NCBI GenBank assembly: GCA_043807765.1
Contig: JAZDFQ010000078.1
Location: forward strand, 62,001 to 126,000
Reading direction: 5' to 3'
DNA length: 64,000 nt
Origin: Stygiobacter sp043807765
Lineage (GTDB): Bacteria; Bacteroidota; Ignavibacteria; Ignavibacteriales; Melioribacteraceae
The notes beneath the pieces are model-generated. The model worked only from the letters and a program-made list of their open reading frames with translations. It had not been told where the DNA came from and ran no database searches. Made by a program: the position numbers and the translations under genes. Below, in pieces: positions 55,808 to 64,000 of the stretch; position 1 is the stretch's first letter, and every line of letters starts with the position of its first letter.

Positions 55808-56041
55808 CGTAGAGATGCCCGATCTGGTGTCTTTACTTCAATTACATTCGATTCTTCTTTACTACTTTGTAGAGACGAGGCATGCCTCGTCTTTACGTTA
55901 ATTGCATTCGATGTGTTTTGTTCTTATTGTAGAAAAGCGCCATCAGCCTCGGCAAGACAAGTCTCGAAGGGTGTCGCGTCTTTACAAAAAGGCAGACGTT
56001 CCACCCCGTGCAAAACACGGGGCAGGCCGGAACGTCTCTAC
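55808..56041. repeat. Tandem family of GTAGAGACG palindromes
   Basis: Element 2 (55869-55896) is nearly perfect: GTAGAGACGAGGCATGCCTCGTCTTTAC. Only key parts need quoting: ends GTAGAGACG and CGTCTTTAC around a GGCATGCC core. Elements 1, 3 and 4 are progressively diverged; element 4 carries an internal CCCCGTG/CACGGGG stem. Such elements are known from many bacterial intergenic regions. Confidence 0.8.
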
Positions 56042-56083
56042 AAAATAAAACCCCAATCCGAGCAAACGAACCGGGGTTTTAAT
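56041..56083 (-). terminator. Terminator of the sdhCAB operon
   Basis: CCCC...GGGG stem with an inner six-pair extension of G-T and Watson-Crick pairs, flanked by A/T runs on both sides (TTTTATTTT on the minus strand). It lies about 50 bp past the sdhB stop. Confidence 0.75.
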
Positions 56084-56124
56084 CTTTTGCTTTTAGCTGA
56101 AGGCTTACTGCTTATAGCTAACCG

Positions 56125-56883
56125 CTACTCCGCTTTCACTTTCGCCATTAAATAATCTCGGTTCATGCGTGCGATGTTCTTAACGGAAATTCCTTTCGGG
56201 CATTCGGCTTCGCAAGCATAAGTGTTAGAGCAAGAGCCAAAGCCAAGTTCATCCATAACTCTTACCATTGCTTGCACACGCTGGTAGCGTTCCGGCTGTC
56301 CTTGCGGAAGCAAAGCAAACTGAGAAACCTTTGCACTTACAAACAACATAGCAGACGCGTTCTTACATGCCGCAACGCACGCACCGCATCCAATGCAAGC
56401 AGCTGCGTCCATTGATAAACCGGCATGATCTTTTGGAATTGGAATCGCATTGCCGTCCGGCACGCTTCCGGTATTAACGGAAATAAATCCGCCGGCTTGC
56501 TGAATTTTATCGAGCGCGGTTCTATCAACAATTAAATCTTTGATAATTGGAAACGCTTTAGCGCGGAACGGTTCAATCCAAATTGTTTCGCCGTCCTTAA
56601 AGTTGCGCATGTGAAGCTGGCAAGTTGCAATTTTAGGAACGGGTCCGTGCGGCTGACCTTGAATAACCAAATCGCAAGTTCCGCAAATGCCTTCGCGGCA
56701 GTCGCTTTCAAACGCAACCGGTTCAAGGTTTTTGCTTTCAAGATCATTGTTCAAATCATCAAGCATTTCAAGGAAAGATGAATCGGGTGAAACGGAAATT
56801 TTATATTCTACAAAACTGCCCGGCGTGTTAACACTTTTCTGCCGCCAGATTTTAAGAGTTAGATTCAATTTATTCGCGCTCAT
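56125..56883 (-). CDS. sdhB: Succinate dehydrogenase/fumarate reductase iron-sulfur subunit
   Basis: This 252-residue protein has the 2Fe-2S ligands in DCREGICGTCDLV, a 4Fe-4S motif CIGCGACVAACKNASAM, and a later CEAECPKGIS that with a lone Cys builds the 3Fe-4S cluster. It carries electrons from the flavoprotein to the membrane. The ATG overlaps the sdhA stop by one base (TAATG). The order sdhC-sdhA-sdhB with a single membrane gene is the Bacteroidota form. Confidence 0.96.
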   Translation of the reverse strand: MSANKLNLTLKIWRQKSVNTPGSFVEYKISVSPDSSFLEMLDDLNNDLESKNLEPVAFESDCREGICGTCDLVIQGQPHGPVPKIATCQLHMRNFKDGETIWIEPFRAKAFPIIKDLIVDRTALDKIQQAGGFISVNTGSVPDGNAIPIPKDHAGLSMDAAACIGCGACVAACKNASAMLFVSAKVSQFALLPQGQPERYQRVQAMVRVMDELGFGSCSNTYACEAECPKGISVKNIARMNRDYLMAKVKAE

Positions 56884-58793
56884 TATTTATAACTCCTTGT
56901 AGCTAAATGAATATTCTCAAATTCCAATGGTTCTTTGTTGAGTTCCCATTTACCGGCTTCTTTGTATTCCCAAGCGCCGACATAAGCAAAGTTTTCATCA
57001 TCGCGTAATGCTTCGCCTTCTTCAGTCTGATATTCGGAACGGAAGTGTCCGCCGCAAGATTCTTTGCGGTGAAGTGAATCAACAGCCATCAATTCGCCAA
57101 GCTCAAGAAAATCTGCCAGGCGTCCGGCTCGTTCCAAACATTGATTAACATCTTTAGCATCGCCAACAACATTTACATTCTTCCAGAATTCTTCGCGGAG
57201 CTTAGCAATTTCGCCAATAACTTCTTTCAATCCTTTTTCGTTACGCGCCATTCCAACTTTATTCCACATCAATCTTCCAAGTTCTTTGTGGATATCATCA
57301 ACGGTTCTCTTTCCTTTAATAGAAAGAAGTTTGTTAGTTAAGTCATCAATACTTTTTGCAACAGCAGTAAATTCCGGATGATCTTCTTTTACTAATGTTG
57401 GTTTATCGCCCGCGAGATAATTACTTACTGTGTATGGAAGAACAAAGTATCCGTCTGCCAAACCTTGCATCAACGCGCTTGCGCCTAAGCGGTTTGCACC
57501 ATGATCGCTAAAGTTTGCTTCGCCGGCAACAAACAATCCCGGTATCGAGCTCATTAAATTATAATCTACCCACAAGCCGCCCATTGTGTAATGAGGAGCC
57601 GGATAAATTTGCATCGGTATCGCGTATGGATTTTCACCCGTGATTGTTTCGTACATCTCGAACAAATTTCCGTAGCGTTCTTCAATTACATTTTGACCAA
57701 GACGTTTAATCGCATCGCGGAAATCGAGATAAACAGAATCTCTTCCTTGAGCGCCGCGTCCATCATCCACAGCTTCTTTTGCAGCGCGGGAAGAAATATC
57801 GCGCGGAGAAAGGTTGCCGTAAGTTGGATATTTTCTTTCGAGATAATAATCGCGCTCCTCTTCCGGAATATCATTCGGCTTGCGCATATCACCTTTTGTT
57901 TTCGAAACCCAAATTCTTCCATCGTTACGTAAGCTTTCGCTCATCAATGTAAGCTTGGATTGATTTTCTCCATGAACCGGCAAACACGTAGGGTGAATTT
58001 GCGTGTAGCAAGGATTTGCAAACGCTGCGCCTTTTTTATGCGCACGCCAAATTGCTGTTGTATTGCAGTTCATCGCGTTGGTAGAAAGGAAGAAAACATT
58101 AGCATAACCACCGGTTGCCAAAACAACTGCGTGTGCAGAATATTTTTCAATTTCTCCGTTAAGAAGATTTCTACAAACAACACCTTTTGCTACTCCATCA
58201 ACTACAACTACATCAAGCATTTCTCTACGTGCGTAAACTTTAACTTTGCCTAAAGCAATTTGTCTGTTCATTGCGCTGTAAGCGCCAAGCAGCAATTGCT
58301 GTCCCGTTTGTCCTTTTGCATAAAATGTTCTTGAAACAAGCGCACCGCCAAACGAACGGTTATCCAGCAATCCGCCGTAATCGCGAGCGAATGGAACACC
58401 TTGCGCAACGCATTGATCTATAATGTTATTGCTAACTTCTGCCAAGCGGTAAACGTTTGCTTCGCGTGCGCGGAAGTCTCCGCCTTTAACTGTATCGTAA
58501 AACAATCTATAAACAGAGTCGCCATCGTTCTGATAATTTTTTGCGGCGTTAATTCCACCTTGCGCAGCAATGCTGTGCGCACGGCGAGGGCTATCGTGAA
58601 ATGTAATCACTTTAACATTGAAGCCGAGTTCGCCTAAACTTGCTGCCGCAGATGCGCCGGCAAGTCCGCTGCCAACAACTATAATATCATACTTTCTTTT
58701 GTTAGCCGGATTCACAAGTTTCATGTTGAACTTGTAGTTAGTCCATTTATCTTTAATTGGTCCTTCCGGAATTTTAGCATCGAGCTTTATCAT
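56883..58793 (-). CDS. sdhA: Succinate dehydrogenase/fumarate reductase flavoprotein subunit
   Basis: This 636-residue protein has the FAD Rossmann motif IIVVGSGLAGASAAASLG near 39-54. HSIAAQGGINAAKN carries the histidine that binds FAD covalently. HPTCLP and MGGLWVDY with the active-site residues follow, and GLADGYF comes near the C-terminal FAD site. It oxidises succinate or, under anaerobic conditions, reduces fumarate; sequence does not settle which direction. It overlaps the sdhC stop by 4 bp (ATGA). Confidence 0.96.
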   Translation of the reverse strand: MIKLDAKIPEGPIKDKWTNYKFNMKLVNPANKRKYDIIVVGSGLAGASAAASLGELGFNVKVITFHDSPRRAHSIAAQGGINAAKNYQNDGDSVYRLFYDTVKGGDFRAREANVYRLAEVSNNIIDQCVAQGVPFARDYGGLLDNRSFGGALVSRTFYAKGQTGQQLLLGAYSAMNRQIALGKVKVYARREMLDVVVVDGVAKGVVCRNLLNGEIEKYSAHAVVLATGGYANVFFLSTNAMNCNTTAIWRAHKKGAAFANPCYTQIHPTCLPVHGENQSKLTLMSESLRNDGRIWVSKTKGDMRKPNDIPEEERDYYLERKYPTYGNLSPRDISSRAAKEAVDDGRGAQGRDSVYLDFRDAIKRLGQNVIEERYGNLFEMYETITGENPYAIPMQIYPAPHYTMGGLWVDYNLMSSIPGLFVAGEANFSDHGANRLGASALMQGLADGYFVLPYTVSNYLAGDKPTLVKEDHPEFTAVAKSIDDLTNKLLSIKGKRTVDDIHKELGRLMWNKVGMARNEKGLKEVIGEIAKLREEFWKNVNVVGDAKDVNQCLERAGRLADFLELGELMAVDSLHRKESCGGHFRSEYQTEEGEALRDDENFAYVGAWEYKEAGKWELNKEPLEFENIHLATRSYK

Positions 58794-59461
58794 ACGTTAC
58801 CTCCGTAGAAAAATAAAAAGTAAACCGGAATTGCTGCGAAGAGAAGCGCCATAATCCAAGCATAGAAAAATCCGATCTTTTCAACTAATGGAAAATATTT
58901 TTTGTTGTTCCAACCGAATGTTTGAAACGCGCTTTGGAAACCATGATTTAGATGGAATCCGAGCAGAATCATTGCAACTATATAGAAAACAGAATAGACC
59001 GGATCAGCGAAAGATTTAGCTACAAACTCGTAATACTTATGGTCCGAATGATGAGCTTCACCAAAGTTAAACGAAATCCACATAGTTCTTAAGTGAATAA
59101 CTAAAAAGATGAAAACAACGCTTCCGCTCCAAATCATAGTGCGGGAAAGAAGTGTGGAATTTTTTGAAGAGCCGTTAACTGCATAAGGTTCCGGTCTTGC
59201 TTTTTTGTTTTCAATCCAGAGCCGAACAGCATTAAAGATGTGCAGAATAAAAATTGAAGCTAAGATAACTTCAATTACACGAACTAACGGTTTAATACCG
59301 TCTAGATTTTTTACAACTGTATTAAACAGCTCCGGGCCGGCAAACAATGTTAAGTTGTTAACCATGTGAATGATCAAGAATAAGATCAAACAGATGCCGG
59401 TAAGAGCCATTACAAACTTCTTCCCAATAGATGAGTTCAAAGCTTTTGTAAACCAGCTCAT
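58790..59461 (-). CDS. sdhC: Succinate dehydrogenase cytochrome b subunit (b558 type)
   Basis: This 223-residue protein has five predicted helices. The histidines for two b hemes are in LILFLIIHMVNN, FILHIFNAVRLW, FLVIHLRTMW and GFHLNHGFQS. This is the single-subunit diheme membrane anchor found in Bacteroidota, B. subtilis and Wolinella. It is the first gene of the operon. Confidence 0.93.
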   Translation of the reverse strand: MSWFTKALNSSIGKKFVMALTGICLILFLIIHMVNNLTLFAGPELFNTVVKNLDGIKPLVRVIEVILASIFILHIFNAVRLWIENKKARPEPYAVNGSSKNSTLLSRTMIWSGSVVFIFLVIHLRTMWISFNFGEAHHSDHKYYEFVAKSFADPVYSVFYIVAMILLGFHLNHGFQSAFQTFGWNNKKYFPLVEKIGFFYAWIMALLFAAIPVYFLFFYGGNV

Positions 59462-59758
59462 TAAATTACTCCTATTTTAAAGTGGATTAATTGAAATGTT
59501 TTTTTGTGGGCTTCCATGCGAGCCGTTTTGTAAGAAGATTTTTTCAGAATATTCACGTTCTGCATATTTTTTATTCTTGAGGCAAAATAAAGCTATTAGA
59601 TATTTTTTCCAACTCACTCTTCAATAAAGACGAATTCTTTTTGTTGGAATGTTTGAGATGCTTTTCTAACTTAGCGGCGTAGTTCTTTACAATTTTGTGG
59701 TGTTACAACTTAATAGGGAAACCGGTGGTTCGGTTTCGTCAAAAAGAAGCTTTTAAGA

Positions 59759-59831
59759 AATAGAACGCAGATAAAACTGATTAAACACCCGCCCGACTAT
59801 GTCGTTCGAGGCGGGGATTTACACTGATTCT
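59759..59831 (+). repeat. Dispersed intergenic repeat, copy B, split by a palindromic insert
   Basis: Blocks AATAGAACGC, GATTAAAC, GATTTACAC and GATT match copy A at 33537-33579. Between GATTAAAC and GATTTACAC is an extra ~28-bp GC-rich insert (CCCGCC...GGCGGG type). Its 3' end abuts the start of the recognised riboswitch core. Confidence 0.7.
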
Positions 59832-59835
59832 GTTT

Positions 59836-60016
59836 GATACTTTTTGACTTGACGAAGAATCCGGTGCTGACGCGCAACTGTAAGAGACGCTAAAAGTCGT
59901 TTAACAAAAAGCCACTGAAAAGCAATTGAGAATTGAATTTTCAATTATAAATTATCAATTATAAATTGCTCTCGGGAAGGCGTTATTCGATGTCTCAAGC
60001 CAGGAGACCTGCCGCA
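59836..60016 (+). promoter_or_regulatory. Cobalamin (B12) riboswitch controlling btuB
   Basis: The RNA shows hallmark B12-aptamer blocks: GAATCCGGTGCTGACGCG, then CAACTGTAAG, GCCACTG, GGGAAGG and AAGCCAGGAGACCTGCC. Together they leave little doubt about the class. The usual 5' core GGGAAtcc-GGTG strand before GAATCC is not found, so the aptamer may be shortened or a variant. A peripheral stem is expanded by AT repeats (CAATTATAAATT). It presumably shuts off btuB when cobalamin is abundant. Confidence 0.85.
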
Positions 60017-60152
60017 AAAAATTAATCAACAAGCCATCGGGCTTAACCTTCGCGGGTAGGGTTTTGATTTACGAATTTTGCAAACTCATTTCGTTTCAAA
60101 TCGGTTCGGGCTCTCCGGACTTAAACTCCCACGAAGTTATTTCTTCTAATCC

Positions 60153-60188
60153 GGAATGGATTTTCCATTCCCTATTTCAAAGGAGTAA
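60153..60188 (+). promoter_or_regulatory. Hairpin and ribosome binding site before btuB
   Basis: GGAATGGA and TCCATTCC form a short stem a few bases before AAAGGAG, which is seven to eight bases upstream of the btuB ATG (60194). The stem could be part of the expression platform. The link is inferred. Confidence 0.5.
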
Positions 60189-60193
60189 CTTCT

Positions 60194-62119
60194 ATGAAAA
60201 ACATTTTCAAAATCTGTGCGGTTTTCCTAACTGCAGCAAGCTTAACTTTTTCTCAATCGGATTCCATTAAGACAACTCTTAATGAAGTGCTTGTCTCCGC
60301 GACTAAAACTGCCACCCCGTATTATGCAATCGGCAGCTCTGTTTCCGTTGTAACCTCAGAGACAATTCAGCAGAAACAATTAAAAACTGTAGTTGATATT
60401 CTACGCGATGTGCCGGGAATTTCAGTAGCACAACAAGGTGGACCGGGAAAGCTAACTTACGTTACAATGCGCGGAGCGAATTCAAATCATACACTTGTAA
60501 TTTTGGACGGTGTAGAGATGAACGATCCTTCATCACCAAACAACGCGTTCGATTTTTCTTCTCTCAATGCTAAAGAGATAGATAGAATTGAAATCGTGCG
60601 CGGACCGCAAAGTACGCTTTACGGTTCAGACGCTATTGCCGGCGTAATTAACATCATTACCAAAAGAGGAAATGGAAAACAACAATTTGGTTTTGAAGGA
60701 GAAGGCGGCGCCAACAATTATTACAGAAGTAATATTTCCGCGCTCGGTGGATTTGGAAAACTGAGTTACGCTGTTGTTGCATCGCAAAGCGGAAGTGATG
60801 GTGTTTCAGCAGCAAATTCTATTTACGGAAACAAAGAGAAAGATGGCTTCTCCAACAGCGCATTATCTTCCCGGTTTGATTTAGATATTGACGCAAATTG
60901 GAAAGCCGGTTTGATCTATAAATTTCAGAAGACGAAAGTAGATTTAGATCAGAACGAAAAACTCGGCGACGATCCAAATAACACTTACAAACAAGAAGAA
61001 CACATTTGGAAGACGAATCTTGCCGCACTTTTTTTTGATGGCTCTTGGCAGCAAAATTTATCGGCAACATATATAAAGAGGTTTACTAACTCGCTCGATT
61101 TATTTGATTCCGTACATCCTTCAACTTCTTCAGATGCTTTTAACAATGCTTCCCGTTTTAAAATTGATTGGCAGAATAACATATCCGCAATTCCAAACAA
61201 CTTAGTTACGTTTGGAATTGAAAGCGAAACCGAAAGCGCAACTACAAGCTACTTTTCTACAAGTGATTGGGGACCTTTTGAAAGTGTATTCCCGCGTGAA
61301 TCTATGCGCAACACCGGATTGTATTTGCAAGATCAAATGAATGTGGAAAACTCTTTGTTTGCAACCGTTGGCTTGCGTTACGATAAAAACCAAAAGTTCG
61401 GAAGCATAACAACTTTTAGAATAGCGCCGGCTTATTATTTTGCTTCAACCAACACAAAAATTAAAGCTACATACGGCAGCGGATTCAAAGCACCTTCACT
61501 GTTTTATATTTTCGATCCCACGTTCGGCAATCCCGATTTGAAACCAGAAAAAAGCAAAGGCTGGGATTTAGGAATAGAACAATCTTTCGGCAATCAGAGA
61601 TTTTTTGTTGGCGTAACGTATTTCAATCTTCAACTGACAGATATGTTTGGCTTCGATTCAGCCTTTAGGACAATCAACATTGCTAAAGCCAAAACAAGCG
61701 GTGTGGAAATTACCGGAGTTGCAAAGTTGAACAGTGATTTATCTTTCAACGCAAGTTATACTTTTACCGAAACGAAGGATGAATCGGAACTAAGCACTGA
61801 TTTTGGCAACCAACTTTTGCGAAGACCAAAGCATCAAGTCTCTCTCAATGCAAATTATAAAATGATGGATGCGGTGAATCTGAATTTATCTATTAGATAT
61901 GTTGGCAAACGTGAGGACAAAGACTTTGGCGCTTATCCGGCTATGAGAATTACAATGCCGGATTATGTGTTAGTCAACTTCGCCGCAAGCTATCAATTTC
62001 TAAACAACCTTGCCTTGAACGCTAGAATTGAAAATCTGTTTGATAAGACATATGAAGAAGTTTTGTACTACGGAACACTTGGCAGAAGTCTTTATATTGG
62101 ACTGAATTTTAGTCTGTAA
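60194..62119 (+). CDS. btuB: TonB-dependent vitamin B12 receptor
   Basis: This 641-residue protein has a signal peptide (ICAVFLTAASLTFSQ). After it comes the TonB box-like NEVLVSATKT, and a plug with LRDVPGISVAQQGGPG, MRGANSNHTLVILDGVEMND and RIEIVRGPQSTLYGSDAIAG, very like BtuB. A barrel ending in LNFSL follows. The B12 riboswitch upstream supports cobalamin as the substrate. AAAGGAG precedes the ATG. A converging gene follows; a long inverted repeat lies between. Confidence 0.92.
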   Translation: MKNIFKICAVFLTAASLTFSQSDSIKTTLNEVLVSATKTATPYYAIGSSVSVVTSETIQQKQLKTVVDILRDVPGISVAQQGGPGKLTYVTMRGANSNHTLVILDGVEMNDPSSPNNAFDFSSLNAKEIDRIEIVRGPQSTLYGSDAIAGVINIITKRGNGKQQFGFEGEGGANNYYRSNISALGGFGKLSYAVVASQSGSDGVSAANSIYGNKEKDGFSNSALSSRFDLDIDANWKAGLIYKFQKTKVDLDQNEKLGDDPNNTYKQEEHIWKTNLAALFFDGSWQQNLSATYIKRFTNSLDLFDSVHPSTSSDAFNNASRFKIDWQNNISAIPNNLVTFGIESETESATTSYFSTSDWGPFESVFPRESMRNTGLYLQDQMNVENSLFATVGLRYDKNQKFGSITTFRIAPAYYFASTNTKIKATYGSGFKAPSLFYIFDPTFGNPDLKPEKSKGWDLGIEQSFGNQRFFVGVTYFNLQLTDMFGFDSAFRTINIAKAKTSGVEITGVAKLNSDLSFNASYTFTETKDESELSTDFGNQLLRRPKHQVSLNANYKMMDAVNLNLSIRYVGKREDKDFGAYPAMRITMPDYVLVNFAASYQFLNNLALNARIENLFDKTYEEVLYYGTLGRSLYIGLNFSL

Positions 62120-62130
62120 ATTAGATTCTG

Positions 62131-62182
62131 GATGCTTGATACTGGATACTAGATTTTTTGTTCTCATCCAGTATCCAGCATC
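62131..62182. terminator. Long inverted repeat between btuB and the converging gene
   Basis: Arms GATGCTTGATACTGGAT (62131-62147) and ATCCAGTATCCAGCATC (62166-62182) pair almost fully, and the loop includes a T run. It probably stops both transcripts. Confidence 0.65.
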
Positions 62183-62194
62183 TAATATCTTGTG

Positions 62195-62572
62195 TTAACC
62201 GCGCCCCATTCCTTGCATACGCTGCGCTCTTTCTTCTTGAAGTTTCTTATACTCAACTTTCTGTTCATCAGTTAGAATAGCTTCAATTTGCTTATCTGTT
62301 TTTGCACGCAAATCCATGATAGCCGAACGCATTGCTTCTCTATCGCCGCCGCTGCTTTCTCTAATTTTCGTCATCTCGGCAGTTTGTGCTTGAAGAATAG
62401 TATCAGCTTTTGCGAACTGAGCATCAGTTAATGTTAATCTCGTTTTCAATTCTTCCAAAGTTCTTTTCATTCTTTCTTGGGGATTCATTCCACCGCCCAT
62501 TTGCGCGAATGAATTAGCCGCTAACGATAAAACCAACATCAATGCAATTGCAAAGATTGCTTTTACTTTCAT
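62195..62572 (-). CDS. Small periplasmic LTxxQ-motif protein (Spy/CpxP-like)
   Basis: This 125-residue protein has a signal peptide (FAIALMLVLSLAANSFAQ) and a highly helical body with two LTxxQ repeats (RLTLTDAQFAK, ILTDEQKVEY), the Spy/CpxP signature. Ends are Met/Gly/Arg-rich. It may act as a periplasmic chaperone or metal sensor. It lies 12 bp downstream of the DUF1501 gene. Confidence 0.75.
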   Translation of the reverse strand: MKVKAIFAIALMLVLSLAANSFAQMGGGMNPQERMKRTLEELKTRLTLTDAQFAKADTILQAQTAEMTKIRESSGGDREAMRSAIMDLRAKTDKQIEAILTDEQKVEYKKLQEERAQRMQGMGRG

Positions 62573-62584
62573 TGTTTCTCCTTG

Positions 62585-64000
62585 TTACTTAACCAGTAAC
62601 ATTTTTTTTGTTTGAGTGTTGTTATTTGTTCTTAATGTATAAATATATGTTCCGCTCGCAAGTTGGCTTCCATTAAAATGGACTTTGTATTTTCCGGCGT
62701 GCTGAGATTGATCAACAAGAATTGCTATTTCGTTTCCAAGCACATCATATACTTTCAACGTAACATTTGTGAACTCAGATAGCTGATAGTTGATAGTCGT
62801 TGTTGGATTAAATGGATTAGGATAGTTCTGCGCTAAGGAAAATTCTGTTGGAACCGAATCGTAATCTTGAATATCTGTCGTTGGTTTGAAGATCGGAAGA
62901 GTTGTGAAATCTTTAATCAAGATTTCTTTCACTTCAGATGTTGTCATTCCAAAATGATCTTTAAGAATGCTTGTATAAATCTGGCGGTAATCATAAACAA
63001 ATTTGATATCTCCATTACCATCCAAGCTGCTCAAGTTAGCGTTGGCACCAATGATTCCACCTTGCACACCTTTTCCAATTACAAACATTGGCAAAGCCGC
63101 ACCGTGATCTGTTCCAATACTTGCGTTTTCTTTTACTCTTCTTCCAAACTCAGAGAAAGTCATAATCACAACTTTATCAGCGAGTCCGGCTTTTTCTATG
63201 TCTCGTTGAAACGCCATAACAGAATCCGCAAGGTTTTGAAATAATGTTTGTTGAGTAACCAATTGATTCGAGTGAGTATCAAATCCATCAAGCTGAGTAA
63301 GATAAACCGGTGTTTCTAGTCCGCCGAGAATTAAATCCGCAACAATTTTTAATTGTGGTCCCAAACGGGAAGTTGGATAAGTTGAAGTAGGATTTCCCTT
63401 ATCAGCTTTCTCTTTAATCACTCCGGCATATTGCATAGAAAGCGCGGCAACTTCTTTCAAAAATTTTAATTCATCACCGGCAATTGTAGCCGGCGGCGGA
63501 TCGGTATCGGCAGTCATTCCGCTAACCAAAGTATAAAATGCGTTCGGATCGCTAAAGTTTACAGCCAACCCACCATCATCACTATCAAACAAACCGGATG
63601 GAACCGAACTAAGCTGTATTCCCATTGGGTGAGCCGGAGGAGTTCCCGGAAATGTTGGAAATGTTTTTAGAAGATAGCGGGCAACCCAGCCATCATACAA
63701 ATATTGATTTGAATCCGATGCTGAAAGCCAAATATCTGTAGCACGGAAATGTGAACGGTTTGGGCTTGCGTAACCAACATTTTGAATAAGCGAAAGTTTA
63801 CCTTCACTATACAAGGTTTGAAAAGGCAGCAACGCCGGATGAAGCCCGGTTGCATCAGTTAGTTTTACAACTGCTGTATCTATAATTTTAATTGTTGGTC
63901 TATAGTTAGCGTAAGCTGAATATTGATCAAGAGGAATAACTGTGTTAATTCCGTCGTTGCCGCCTTTAAGCTGAATGAGAACCAGAATTTTTCCATTCGT
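62585..64000 (-). CDS. DUF1501 family secreted protein with T9SS sorting domain, 5' end cut by window edge
   Basis: The minus strand is open through the window edge (472 complete codons). The visible protein starts in VLIQLKGGNDGINTVIPL, the opening of DUF1501, and continues with GLHPALLPFQTL, SHFRATDIW, TFSEFGRRVKENASIGTDHG and a C-terminal domain with NYPNPFNPTTTINY and GTYIYTLRTN. The last block is the type IX secretion sorting domain with the Por/FlgD-like motif. The protein is therefore probably exported to the cell surface. The start codon lies beyond position 64000. The downstream neighbour is the LTxxQ protein. Confidence 0.9.
   Translation of the reverse strand, partial: TNGKILVLIQLKGGNDGINTVIPLDQYSAYANYRPTIKIIDTAVVKLTDATGLHPALLPFQTLYSEGKLSLIQNVGYASPNRSHFRATDIWLSASDSNQYLYDGWVARYLLKTFPTFPGTPPAHPMGIQLSSVPSGLFDSDDGGLAVNFSDPNAFYTLVSGMTADTDPPPATIAGDELKFLKEVAALSMQYAGVIKEKADKGNPTSTYPTSRLGPQLKIVADLILGGLETPVYLTQLDGFDTHSNQLVTQQTLFQNLADSVMAFQRDIEKAGLADKVVIMTFSEFGRRVKENASIGTDHGAALPMFVIGKGVQGGIIGANANLSSLDGNGDIKFVYDYRQIYTSILKDHFGMTTSEVKEILIKDFTTLPIFKPTTDIQDYDSVPTEFSLAQNYPNPFNPTTTINYQLSEFTNVTLKVYDVLGNEIAILVDQSQHAGKYKVHFNGSQLASGTYIYTLRTNNNTQTKKMLLVK

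Larger units (their letters stand above)
55715..56124. other. Intergenic region with four related palindromic elements
   Basis: No gene is supported in these 410 bp. They hold repeated GTAGAGACG...CGTCTxTAC elements at 55808-55836, 55869-55896, 55929-55985 and 55993-56041, and a terminator for the sdh operon at 56041-56083. Confidence 0.7.
59462..60193. other. Intergenic region: sdh promoter side, dispersed repeat and cobalamin riboswitch leader
   Basis: These 730 bp separate the divergent sdhC and btuB genes. The left 290 bp must carry the sdh promoter, with no clear motif seen. A dispersed repeat occupies 59759-59831, the cobalamin aptamer about 59836-60016, and a hairpin plus ribosome site precede btuB. 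Confidence 0.7.

Noticed and set aside
55808..56041. Repeated palindromes as a CRISPR array
   Set aside because: Unit lengths and spacing vary, and no cas genes are in the window.
60064..60270. Open frame covering the riboswitch end and the btuB start
   Set aside because: It overlaps the B12 leader and the btuB signal peptide in another frame, and shows no protein-like composition.
1..64000. Insertion sequences, prophage or rRNA
   Set aside because: No transposase, integrase, phage structural gene or rRNA-like sequence was recognised.

Overview
The window looks like a chromosomal segment of a member of the Ignavibacteria or a close relative (Bacteroidota/Chlorobiota group). I infer this from the AT-rich composition, a C-terminal type IX secretion sorting domain with an NYPNPFNP motif at the right edge, a SprE/PorW-like lipoprotein, a DUF2723 membrane protein, a CarboxypepD_reg-type TonB receptor followed by a DUF4249-like lipoprotein, and a SecA with the long insertion usual in this group. 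No BLAST or tree could be run, so the lineage is an inference.

Layout. Positions 1-9521 (minus strand) hold a tightly packed purine-type catabolic operon. It has two molybdenum hydroxylase systems (FeS-FAD subunit plus molybdopterin subunit, and a second molybdopterin subunit plus a FAD subunit cut by the window edge). Between them lie an SsnA-type amidohydrolase and an unassigned fold-type-II PLP enzyme. This recalls the ssnA/ygfM/xdhD/ygeX uric-acid cluster of E. coli, but here the PLP enzyme is of a different type. Positions 9651-17802 (plus) are mixed: an MFS exporter, a methyltransferase, small secreted proteins, a two-helix channel-like protein with a non-canonical filter, a TonB receptor/lipoprotein pair, a GerMN lipoprotein, a Gdx/SugE exporter and a TrmH-like methylase. 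Positions 17786-27651 (minus) hold an AlbA_2 regulator, the SprE-like protein, glnB, secA, a TPR-thioredoxin protein and a toxin-antitoxin-like pair. Positions 27857-32550 (plus) hold glnE and the DUF2723 protein. Positions 32659-42687 (minus) are housekeeping: an outer-membrane protein, a DGK/phytol kinase-like protein, ftsH, hpt, tilS, greA, an AddB-like nuclease and a CYTH protein. Positions 42798-47782 (plus, with one minus gene) include an ECF sigma factor with a mini anti-sigma candidate, a universal stress protein and rpsU. Positions 47814-59461 (minus) hold a LOG protein, secG with tRNA-Met, an M48 lipoprotein, a FecCD permease, obg, an acidic unknown protein, a DEAD-box helicase and sdhCAB. 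A cobalamin riboswitch then controls a BtuB-type receptor (60194-62119). The window closes with an LTxxQ-motif periplasmic protein and a T9SS-secreted DUF1501 protein.

Working together: nitrogen regulation appears at two places (glnB next to secA, and glnE), B12 uptake at two (btuB and possibly the 50.2 kb permease), and export/envelope functions recur (SecA, SecG, T9SS parts, FtsH, M48). Intergenic spaces carry several families of GC-rich palindromes. One lies directly against the 5' side of the B12 riboswitch, whose 5' core looks shortened. No CRISPR array, insertion sequence or rRNA was seen.
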